DNA of 5,685 nt, taken from contig JBDUCU010000154.1 in NCBI GenBank assembly GCA_040003315.1, positions 1 through 5,685 on the forward strand. Reading direction: 5' to 3'. This DNA comes from JACCZX01 sp040003315. GTDB lineage: Bacteria; Pseudomonadota; Gammaproteobacteria; Burkholderiales; Burkholderiaceae_F. A program made the position numbers and the translations under genes. Below the pieces are notes generated by a model. The model saw only the letters and a program-made list of their open reading frames with translations, searched no databases and was not told where the DNA came from. Shown here piece after piece: positions 1-5,685 of this stretch. Numbering within the stretch: the first letter of the stretch is position 1; each line of letters opens with the position of its first letter.

Positions 1-84
1 GTAGGCCCCCTTGCGAGCTTCGGCAACGCCGCGATCGGCGCGGAGCGCAATCCAGACACTACCGATTTGGCTGTTACGGTCCAC
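1..84 (-). CDS. Possible 5' end of an unidentified gene, cut by the left window edge
   Basis: A minus-strand frame opens at a GTG at 84-82 and stays open for 28 codons to the window edge, reading VDRNSQIGSVWIALRADRG and onward. It would start 22 bases after the cyclase stop, on the same strand, so it could be the next gene of an operon. No clear Shine-Dalgarno site precedes the GTG, and the frame is also open upstream of it (preceding residues RPALLL), so the start is not fixed. A second minus-strand frame is open over the same bases, so openness alone proves little. I recognise no domain in so short a piece. It may be non-coding. Confidence 0.2.
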   Translation of the reverse strand, partial: MDRNSQIGSVWIALRADRGVAEARKGAY

Positions 85-106
85 TAGTAGTAGTGCGGGG
101 CGTGAA

Positions 107-2377
107 TTATTTTTGGTCGATGCGTACCGTCGGACTCCATGCTTCGTCCGGCGGATCTCGAACATAAGACTCGCATCGGTGCAGATAGAACCCCGAGGGA
201 CCATCTTCAGGAAACACATGAAGAATTTCAGAGAACTGGCTTGCTGCATCGCGCCATCGGCGAGTACGGTAAGCCTCGAGAGCGTCGGCGAATTGTCGAT
301 ATAGGATCGACGCTCGTGGGTTCGCATCCTGCTTGCGACCACCCAGCTCGACAACGCACACGGCCGTGGACTTTCCCGCAAGCAAGAAACATCCCACTGG
401 CCGCATCAGGAATTCTTCCAGCCCCTCGACTGTTGCCTCCGAGGCGAGAATTCGCGTGCCCAGGTACTTACTGAGTCCCTGAATACGCGTCGCGGTGTTC
501 ACCATATCACCCACGGCTTGATACTCATAGTGGCGAGAGGCTCCGATGTTGCCGAGAAACATCTGTCCGGAATGCAGACCGAGACGCGTCAGTAACGCTG
601 GCCTCCTTTCGACTGCTTGATTGAACCGCTCCAGCGCTCCGACGATGTCGAGCGCGGCCTCGCACGCCCGCCTCCTTACTGATGGCTGCGAGGATGACGC
701 AGCCCAGATGGCGAGCATCGCATCGCCAACGATCTCGTTAACGACGCCGCCCAGGCGCTCAACGGGCTCGGATAGTTGTGCGTAGTACTCGTTCATCAGT
801 AGACCCAATTCCCTTGGGCCCATCGTTTCGGCGAGCGCCGTGTACTTCTCGACATCGGTGGCCAGGCAGGCGCCATAAACGAGCTGGTCGGTCGAGTTGA
901 TAGCGCCTACGTTCTCGGCGAGCTGATCGACGATGTTGTCTGGCAGGAAGTACCCGAATGCCTGCTTGATGAGCTTGCGCTCCCTTCTCGCCTCACGATA
1001 GTTAAGCAGTGCTCCGCCGAACAAGGCCAGGGGTGCTTGCAGACAAAGCGGTATCAGCAACGGCAACCACATGACCGCCACCGTAAATTGGCGGAGGACC
1101 AATAACAGATATGCTGACGCTAGAAGCAAGACGAGTCCCGCGGCAGCGATTGGACGAAGCATCCGGCAGATCGCGCCTAATGCGATGCCCCATAGAGCGA
1201 CAATTCCGATTTGCCAGATAAATGGAATCGGTCGCACCAGTCGATCGTCCAAGAGATTGGCAAAAGCGGTCGCGGCAATCTCCACGCCGCTGATATTGAG
1301 GCCGTCACGCTGCGAGAATACCGTTTGGTAGTCGTCGCGTATGCGGTCTTGCTCAGGTTGCGAGAGTGCGGAAAAGCCGACAAAGACCACTTTCCCTGCA
1401 AAGTTGTCGACGCCGCGACCTTTCGCATCGCCATCTCGGGGGCTCAGAGCCTCGTTGTAGGGCACGGTCGCCAAACTCCGGGGAGGTCCGTGGAAGTTTA
1501 TGTAGGCCACTTCGTTACTGCGATACAGGTTCAGCAGGGACTGAATGAGGCGCTTCTTTTTCGGCGCCAGATCATCGTCGCTGATTTTTCTAAGCTCGAT
1601 TGCCATCCGCTCTCCGATTTGCGGGTCATTTAGAAACAAGTTCCGCAGCGTCGCATTCAGACCTCCAGCGTCATTTGATGCAACAAGAGCCTTTGCAGTG
1701 GCAGGCGGCGCCATGGTGAGGCGCGGCGCGACCTTTCGTAACAAACCGAGAAAGTCGTCATAGACGTCAAAGGCGTAAATCTGAAACGCGATTACAGGCA
1801 ACGTTGGACTGTCCCCAGCGCTGGTCTTGAAGGTCCAGAATGTGTTCACTCTTGACTCTTTTGGCAGAGGAAACGTGGCATGCGCAATCGCCGCCTGCTC
1901 GAGAAGCGGAATTGGCGGCGTAACCTTCTCGATCAGGATCTCACCGATCATCTGGTCCGACTCATTTGTCTGTCGGGCTGGCTCTTTGCGCAGCGAATCG
2001 GTCAACACGACATTTGCTGCCCCGCGAATGGCCGCGGCGAATTCCAAATCATGTTGTGGCGCTCGGCTTGGGGTGTCGAAGGTAAGATCGAAGCAAATCA
2101 CTCTGGCGCCCGCTCGCGATAGGCGGTCGATGAGTTGAGCGTGCAGATTACGAGGCCACTCGCTTGGCTTGCTCGGCACGCCGAGCTCTTGAGCGGATTT
2201 CTCGTCCATCGCGACAACGACGACTTCAGGGGGCGCCTGAGTGGCGCCCCGTAGCTGGAACAACCAGCGCAGCTCGAAGTCCTCCTCAATTTCCGAGACG
2301 CGGGGGATGGAAGTCGCCACGACTCCGAGCAGACCGACCGCAAACCCCAAAGCTAGCCCGCTGAGTGGGCGACCCAT
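107..2377 (-). CDS. CHASE2-domain class III nucleotide cyclase (membrane sensor adenylate/guanylate cyclase)
   Basis: This 756-residue inner-membrane receptor cyclase would sense a periplasmic signal through CHASE2 and convert a nucleoside triphosphate to its 3',5'-cyclic form in the cytoplasm. In order: membrane helix 5-24; CHASE2 at about 25-384, with the typical start EVVVVAMDEKSAQELG, then a WPR-N-HA-LIDRL stretch and RVICFDLTFD, and late GKVVFVGFSA; three membrane helices at about 385-407, 409-429 and 434-458; a linker; the cyclase domain at about 499-680; and a TPR-like tail at about 690-738. Metal-binding aspartates are D508 (LATDVEKYT) and D552 (IVGDAMLAIW). The transition-state pair N627 and R631 is intact (GDMVNTATR). 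The substrate-specifying positions are unusual: E548 where adenylate cyclases have Lys, and Q620 where they have Asp or Thr. ATP versus GTP is therefore open. The ATG at 2377 is chosen because the first membrane helix follows at once and an AAGG lies 6 bases upstream. The frame stays open for 195 codons upstream, but that extension shows no domain character. Length and domain order are normal for the family. The gene diverges from the FecR-TPR gene. Confidence 0.93.
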   Translation of the reverse strand: MGRPLSGLALGFAVGLLGVVATSIPRVSEIEEDFELRWLFQLRGATQAPPEVVVVAMDEKSAQELGVPSKPSEWPRNLHAQLIDRLSRAGARVICFDLTFDTPSRAPQHDLEFAAAIRGAANVVLTDSLRKEPARQTNESDQMIGEILIEKVTPPIPLLEQAAIAHATFPLPKESRVNTFWTFKTSAGDSPTLPVIAFQIYAFDVYDDFLGLLRKVAPRLTMAPPATAKALVASNDAGGLNATLRNLFLNDPQIGERMAIELRKISDDDLAPKKKRLIQSLLNLYRSNEVAYINFHGPPRSLATVPYNEALSPRDGDAKGRGVDNFAGKVVFVGFSALSQPEQDRIRDDYQTVFSQRDGLNISGVEIAATAFANLLDDRLVRPIPFIWQIGIVALWGIALGAICRMLRPIAAAGLVLLLASAYLLLVLRQFTVAVMWLPLLIPLCLQAPLALFGGALLNYREARRERKLIKQAFGYFLPDNIVDQLAENVGAINSTDQLVYGACLATDVEKYTALAETMGPRELGLLMNEYYAQLSEPVERLGGVVNEIVGDAMLAIWAASSSQPSVRRRACEAALDIVGALERFNQAVERRPALLTRLGLHSGQMFLGNIGASRHYEYQAVGDMVNTATRIQGLSKYLGTRILASEATVEGLEEFLMRPVGCFLLAGKSTAVCVVELGGRKQDANPRASILYRQFADALEAYRTRRWRDAASQFSEILHVFPEDGPSGFYLHRCESYVRDPPDEAWSPTVRIDQK
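2230..2250. repeat. Perfect 8-bp inverted repeat inside the cyclase gene
   Basis: GGGGCGCC (2230-2237) and GGCGCCCC (2243-2250) are exact reverse complements around a 5-base loop. The repeat lies within cyclase codons of about 43-49 (RGATQAP), roughly 130-150 bases into the message. It could form a stable RNA hairpin early in the transcript. No T-run follows on either strand, so it is not an intrinsic terminator. It may simply reflect G+C-rich codons. Confidence 0.5.
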
Positions 2378-2383
2378 GTGCGA

Positions 2384-2387
2384 CCTT
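2384..2387 (-). promoter_or_regulatory. Likely ribosome binding site of the cyclase gene
   Basis: On the minus strand AAGG stands 6 bases before the ATG at 2377. It is short, but the spacing is good. Together with the membrane helix right after this ATG it supports this start over the upstream open frame. Confidence 0.5.
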
Positions 2388-2397
2388 GAGCTCGTGG

Positions 2398-2410
2398 ACT
2401 CGAATCGAGT
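2398..2410. repeat. Short inverted repeat just upstream of the cyclase start
   Basis: ACTCG and CGAGT flank a 3-base centre, 21-33 bases upstream of the cyclase ATG. It could be a small leader hairpin or a regulator site. Arms of 5 bp are short enough to arise by chance. Confidence 0.25.
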
Positions 2411-2524
2411 AGAACCTGTTTCCGCCGTGCACGACACCTTCGCGTTGCGAGAAAGGGTCGGAACGCTGACGGATATGCGCTGCCGGATTCTCCCACAATC
2501 GTCCCGCGCTTCGACCTCGGAGAG

Positions 2525-2549
2525 TCCGGCGATCTTGTCTTGGGCCGGA
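2525..2549. repeat. Inverted repeat TCCGGC-N13-GCCGGA in the divergent intergenic region
   Basis: TCCGGC (2525-2530) and GCCGGA (2544-2549) are exact reverse complements 13 bases apart, giving half-site centres 19 bases apart, close to two helical turns. This spacing would suit a dimeric regulator between two divergent genes. No regulator is encoded in the window, and a 6-bp arm is weak evidence. Confidence 0.25.
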
Positions 2550-2570
2550 ATGATTCTCGCGGTGAAGGTC

Positions 2571-2598
2571 AGCAAGCCCGGTCGAGCAAGCACCGGCG
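2571..2598. repeat. Imperfect 14-bp tandem duplication in the divergent intergenic region
   Basis: Two adjacent 14-base units, 2571-2584 and 2585-2598, both begin AGCAAGC and agree at 11 of 14 positions. The second also forms a 5-bp inverted repeat with the first (CCGGT at 2578-2582, ACCGG at 2592-2596). This could be a paired binding site or a chance duplication. Confidence 0.25.
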
Positions 2599-2657
2599 AT
2601 TGGTCATGCTTTGCGCCGCCCAGAGCCGACTGGACAAGACAAATTCGCGGTTGCCCA

Positions 2658-2686
2658 TTGCATCGGAGCGCCGATTCTTGTTTACT
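2658..2686 (+). promoter_or_regulatory. Weak sigma70-like promoter candidate for the FecR-TPR gene
   Basis: TTGCAT (2658-2663) and TTTACT (2681-2686) are 17 bases apart. They match the -35 box at 3 of 6 and the -10 box at 4 of 6. A transcript would start near 2693 and leave a leader of about 60 bases before the ATG at 2756. The matches are poor and another sigma factor or site may be used. Confidence 0.2.
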
Positions 2687-2743
2687 ACGTCTTGTTAGGT
2701 CCCATAACGCGCGCAAGGGGTAATGCACGCTTGTCCGAAGACC

Positions 2744-2748
2744 TAAGG
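2744..2748 (+). promoter_or_regulatory. Ribosome binding site favouring the upstream start of the FecR-TPR gene
   Basis: TAAGG at 2744-2748, inside the purine run TAAGGGGGAGG, is complementary to the 3' end of 16S rRNA and lies 7 bases before the ATG at 2756. The TAA is also the in-frame stop that opens this reading frame, so 2756 is the first ATG available. The two later in-frame ATGs (2822 and 2927) have no comparable site. Confidence 0.5.
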
Positions 2749-2755
2749 GGGAGGC

Positions 2756-5685
2756 ATGCTGCGGACGCACCTGCGCTGCAAAGCGGTCGGTAGTGGTGTC
2801 TGTGATATCGAAACCATTGTTATGCCGGCCCGCGCCGCTCCGTCTGGAATAAGGCGCTCGTCGCAAAGTTTCACCCCACTTTGCCGCACAACGACGAGAG
2901 CTGCGAGATCGTGCGGCTTTGCGGTCATGTTGTTCGTACTGACTTCGTTGACCGGCGTGCAAGCGGCAGACACTTGCACGCCGGTGATTGCCAAGCTCGT
3001 GTCGCTGCAGGGAAGCGTCGAGCTGCGTCGTTCTCCGGTTGGAAGATCACAGGAGGCAGGCTGGCATGCCGCTGAATTAGACGTGGTTCTTTGCGCCGGC
3101 GACATGGTCCGTACTCACGAGCGAAGTCGCGCGGCGCTCTTGTTCAGCAACGAGACCACCGTTCGACTCGATCAGCGAACGGTTCTAACGCTTGCCGCGC
3201 CGGGTGAGGACAGGTCCTCTCTGCTGAACCTGTTCGTCGGAGCGGTCCACGTCATAACCCGTACCTCAAGGCCACTCAAGGTCACAACACCGTTCGTCAA
3301 TGCGAATGTTGAAGGAACCGAATTCCTGGTGGCTGTCGGTGAGGAGAGCGCCAGCGTCGCAGTCTTTGAAGGACAGGTGGCGGCCACCAACGAGCGAGGA
3401 AGCGTCATTCTCGTCAGCGGCGAAGGAGCTGTTGCGACAAAGAATTCGGCGCCCCGTAAAGAGATCGTGCTTCACCCTAGGGACGCGGTCCAGTGGACAC
3501 TGTTCTTTCCGACCCTATTCGACTACCGCGGAGTCGGGCTGGCGGGAGCTCCGGGGGAATCGGCGCTGCAAGAATCCATTGAATTCTTCCGAAAGGGCAA
3601 GCTGGCTGACGCCATTGCCAGACTGGAGAACACACCGAAAGGGTTAGAGGACAACCCCCGGTTCTTGATCTACCGCGCCGAGCTCCTGCTCCTAGTGGGA
3701 CGCCTCGATGAAGCGAAACCGAATCTCCAGCGCGCGTTGACGCTCGATCCTCGCAACGGCGACGCACATTCGCTCGAGGGCTTGATTGCGTTGGTGGAGA
3801 ACGACAAGGACGAAGCGCTAAGACTGGCCAACAAGGCGGTCGACCTCGATCCCGCCTCGCCCGCGGCCAGGATATCGCTCTCCTACGTTCAGCAGGCTCA
3901 GTTCAAGATCGAGCAAGCGCTGACGAGCGTCCGGAAAGCCGTTGATCTGGACCGCCAGAATGCGCTTGCTTGGGCGAGATTGGCCGAGCTTGAAATGTCG
4001 GCCGGCAATCTCGATCGCGCGCTGGACGCAGCGAAGCAAGCGTCTGGATTGAATCCAGAGTTGGCCAAGACCCAGACCGTGCTGGGATTTGCGTACCTGG
4101 CGCGCATTGATACTCGAGCCGCAAGGGCGGCCTTTGAAAAAGCGATCGAGCTCGATAGCGCCGATCCTCTGCCGCGCCTTGGGTTGGGCCTCGCCAAGAT
4201 CCGCGACGGAGATCTCGAGGCCGGTCGGCAAGAAATCGAGATCGCCACCAGCCTCGATCCTGAAGGCTCGTTGATTCGCAGCTATCTCGGCAAGGCCTAT
4301 TACGAGGAGAGGCGAGGCAAACTGGCGGGAGAGCAGTTCGACCTGGCCAAGGCGCGCGACCCCAACGATCCGACCCCCTGGTTCTACGACGCAATTCGCA
4401 AGCAGACCGAAAACCGGCCCGTGGAGGCACTGAAGGACCTGCAAAAGTCCATCGAGCTCAACGGCAACCGGGCGGTGTATCGGTCGAAGCTGCTGCTGGA
4501 CGACGACCTCGCCGCGCGCAGCGCCAGCACGGCGCGCATCTACAGCGATCTGGGGTTCGAGCAACTGGCGCTCGTGGAGGGCTGGAAATCGGTATCGACC
4601 GATCCGGGTAATTTTTCGGCGCACCGTTTCCTGGCCGATGCCTACGCCAATCAGCCGCGCCACGAGATTGCACGCGTCAGCGAGCTCTTGCAGTCGCAGC
4701 TCCTGCAACCGCTGAACCTCACGCCACTGCAGCCGCAATTGCTGGATGACAAGCTGTTCGTGCTCAGCGGAGCCGGGCCCGGCAGCGTGGGGTTCAACGA
4801 ATACAACCGCTTGTATGCGAGCAACGCGGTCGTCTTCCGGCTCGATGGTCTCGTGGGAGGCAATCACACGCGGGGAGATCAGGCGGTGGTTGCCGGAATC
4901 CGGGACAACATTTCGTTCAGCGTGGGGCAGTTCCACTATGAAACAAGGGGTTTCCAGCCAAACGACGCGGTGCGCAAGAACTTTTACGACGCCTTTCTAC
5001 AAGCAACTATCTGGCCACAAACCAGCGTCCAGATCGAATACCGTAACTCGGACGTCAGACGGGAATCGGTCCTGACCGGGTTCGATCCCGATAACGCTTT
5101 GCCGCGCTCGGACCGGTTCAAGAGCGAAGGGGTGCGCGTCGGTGCCAACCACAGCTTCAACCCGGATTCAAGAGTTCTGATGTCTGCGAATTTTCAGAAT
5201 TCCGAGTTCGTCGAGATGACAAAGTTCGGGGATTTCATTGATGTCAACAACCCGCGCACGCAGGACTTGACTGTCGAGCTGCAGCATCAGTTGCGCACCG
5301 GTTCCGTGTTCCTGATCAGCGGCGCAGGATATTTCAACGCCAAAGACCAGAATCTGGGAGTCGGGGACAAGTCACATCGGAACGCATATATTTATGCGAA
5401 CGTGAATCGGGGAAGTACGCAATGGGAGCTGGGTCTGTCCGCCGATACATTGGAGGAGCCGTTTGGATTGGCTCGAAAACGGCTCAATCCGAAGTTCGGC
5501 GTGATATGGCGGCCTGTTCCGACCACGACGATTCGTGCCGCCGCATTCCAGTCGTTGAAACGGCCCCTGATCAATGACCAAACCATCGAGCCGACGCAAA
5601 TCGCCGGGTTCAATCAATTCTATGACGATTTCGACGGCACGACGGCGCGGCGTGTCGGGGTTGCCTGGGATCAGACATTCTCGGA
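2756..5685 (+). CDS. Exported FecR-domain, TPR-repeat, outer-membrane beta-barrel protein (3' end outside window)
   Basis: At least 976 residues are visible and the frame is open at the right edge. Residues 1-70 are the leader: a basic stretch, a hydrophobic core (about 53-69), then a likely cleavage VQA|ADT. FecR domain at about 75-230: LVSLQGSVELRR, LCAGDMVRT, a Leu-Asp-Gln strand, VEGTEFLVAV and VFEGQVAATNERG. About ten TPRs of 34 residues run from 268 to about 650, with repeated Ala-Leu-Asp-Pro endings (RALTLDPRN, KAVDLDPAS, KAIELDSAD). From about 660 the text changes to alternating amphipathic strands (FSVGQFHYETRGF, TSVQIEYRNSD, RVGANHSFNPDSRVLM), typical of an outer-membrane barrel; no TonB plug is seen. 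The protein likely sits in the outer membrane with FecR and TPRs in the periplasm, perhaps as a channel or export scaffold. Its substrate is unknown. In-frame ATGs at 2756, 2822 and 2927 are possible starts. The last leaves only 13 uncharged residues before the cleavage site, too short for a signal peptide; 2756 has the best ribosome binding site. No frameshift is seen. Domain calls are firm, function is not. Confidence 0.9.
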   Translation, partial: MLRTHLRCKAVGSGVCDIETIVMPARAAPSGIRRSSQSFTPLCRTTTRAARSCGFAVMLFVLTSLTGVQAADTCTPVIAKLVSLQGSVELRRSPVGRSQEAGWHAAELDVVLCAGDMVRTHERSRAALLFSNETTVRLDQRTVLTLAAPGEDRSSLLNLFVGAVHVITRTSRPLKVTTPFVNANVEGTEFLVAVGEESASVAVFEGQVAATNERGSVILVSGEGAVATKNSAPRKEIVLHPRDAVQWTLFFPTLFDYRGVGLAGAPGESALQESIEFFRKGKLADAIARLENTPKGLEDNPRFLIYRAELLLLVGRLDEAKPNLQRALTLDPRNGDAHSLEGLIALVENDKDEALRLANKAVDLDPASPAARISLSYVQQAQFKIEQALTSVRKAVDLDRQNALAWARLAELEMSAGNLDRALDAAKQASGLNPELAKTQTVLGFAYLARIDTRAARAAFEKAIELDSADPLPRLGLGLAKIRDGDLEAGRQEIEIATSLDPEGSLIRSYLGKAYYEERRGKLAGEQFDLAKARDPNDPTPWFYDAIRKQTENRPVEALKDLQKSIELNGNRAVYRSKLLLDDDLAARSASTARIYSDLGFEQLALVEGWKSVSTDPGNFSAHRFLADAYANQPRHEIARVSELLQSQLLQPLNLTPLQPQLLDDKLFVLSGAGPGSVGFNEYNRLYASNAVVFRLDGLVGGNHTRGDQAVVAGIRDNISFSVGQFHYETRGFQPNDAVRKNFYDAFLQATIWPQTSVQIEYRNSDVRRESVLTGFDPDNALPRSDRFKSEGVRVGANHSFNPDSRVLMSANFQNSEFVEMTKFGDFIDVNNPRTQDLTVELQHQLRTGSVFLISGAGYFNAKDQNLGVGDKSHRNAYIYANVNRGSTQWELGLSADTLEEPFGLARKRLNPKFGVIWRPVPTTTIRAAAFQSLKRPLINDQTIEPTQIAGFNQFYDDFDGTTARRVGVAWDQTFS
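2951..2985. repeat. Perfect 13-bp inverted repeat (hairpin) across the signal-peptide cleavage region
   Basis: ACCGGCGTGCAAG (2951-2963) and CTTGCACGCCGGT (2973-2985) are exact reverse complements around a 9-base loop. The repeat lies inside the FecR-TPR coding frame, over the codons for the end of the signal peptide and the first mature residues (TGVQAADTCTP). It is G+C-rich and should form a very stable RNA stem-loop, or a dyad-symmetric site in DNA. No T-run follows, so it is not a standard terminator. Confidence 0.85.

Larger units (their letters stand above)
2378..2755. other. Divergent intergenic region between the cyclase and FecR-TPR genes
   Basis: About 380 bases separate the two divergent starts and must carry both 5' regions unless one gene starts elsewhere. 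I found no convincing gene here. The minus-strand frame continuous with the cyclase is open throughout, but its translation is Arg/Ser-rich and lacks domain features. The region holds a Shine-Dalgarno-like site for each gene, a weak plus-strand promoter candidate, and several short repeats built on CCGG-type half-sites. The best minus-strand promoter guess for the cyclase is TTGTGG (complement of 2493-2498) and TATCCG (complement of 2470-2475) with a 17-base spacer. It matches only 3 of 6 bases in each box, so it is not listed separately. Confidence 0.6.

Noticed and set aside
82..95. CACTA-GTAG-TAGTG hairpin just after the cyclase stop, considered as a terminator.
   Set aside because: The stem is only 5 bp and A/T-containing, and no T-run follows it on the minus strand.
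2241..2723. A 160-codon plus-strand open frame spanning the cyclase 5' end and the intergenic region.
   Set aside because: It starts inside the well-supported cyclase gene on the opposite strand, has no recognisable domain, and shows no clear ribosome binding site.
2378..2962. The cyclase frame stays open for another 195 codons upstream, reaching into the FecR-TPR gene on the opposite strand.
   Set aside because: The extension is Arg/Ser-rich with no domain or membrane signature, would overlap the 5' part of the divergent gene, and would place about 195 residues before a natural first membrane helix. The ATG at 2377 has a ribosome binding site and a family-like N-terminus.
2957..2977. Lipoprotein signal considered for the FecR-TPR protein because a Cys (C74) lies near the leader end.
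   Set aside because: The residues before the Cys are Ala-Asp-Thr, which do not fit a lipobox; VQA|AD is a better signal peptidase I site.
4772..4783. Perfect 12-base palindrome of G and C at the TPR/barrel boundary.
   Set aside because: It encodes Ala-Gly-Pro-Gly with ordinary G+C-rich codons, has no loop, and is short enough to be chance in coding DNA.
3818..4936. A 372-codon minus-strand open frame opposite the TPR region.
   Set aside because: It lies entirely antisense to clear TPR repeats and the barrel start. Its His/Arg/Glu/Gln/Leu-rich translation is what the complement of TPR codons in G+C-rich DNA gives.

Overview
The window looks like chromosomal DNA from a Gram-negative (diderm) bacterium of moderately high G+C, most likely a beta- or gammaproteobacterium. 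This is inferred from the outer-membrane barrel, the cleavable export signal, the codon choice and the domain families; no rRNA or other marker is present to fix the taxon. I see no tRNA, rRNA, CRISPR array, insertion sequence or phage gene.

Layout. Positions 107-2377 (minus strand) encode a complete 756-residue membrane protein: an N-terminal membrane helix, an extracytoplasmic CHASE2 sensor domain, three membrane helices, a cytoplasmic class III nucleotide cyclase domain and a short TPR-like tail. Positions 2756-5685 (plus strand, running off the right edge) encode an exported protein with a FecR domain, about ten TPR repeats and the start of an outer-membrane beta-barrel. The two genes are divergent, separated by about 380 bases that hold both 5' regions, two Shine-Dalgarno-like sites, weak promoter candidates and several short inverted or tandem repeats. 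At the left edge a minus-strand reading frame (1-84) may be the first codons of a gene downstream of the cyclase, but support is weak.

How they may work together. The CHASE2-cyclase would sense something in the periplasm and make a cyclic nucleotide in the cytoplasm. The FecR-TPR-barrel protein would sit in the outer membrane with its FecR and TPR parts in the periplasm, in the same compartment as the CHASE2 domain. The head-to-head arrangement suggests shared control and possibly a joint envelope-sensing or export function. That link is inference; I know of no experimentally defined role for this pairing.

Most notable details: the cyclase keeps its metal-binding and transition-state residues but has Glu/Gln at the two substrate-specifying positions; a perfect 13-bp inverted repeat lies across the signal-peptide cleavage region of the FecR-TPR gene; that gene has three possible in-frame ATG starts, and the best ribosome binding site favours the one giving an unusually long leader; and its mature visible part has exactly two cysteines, both in the FecR region.
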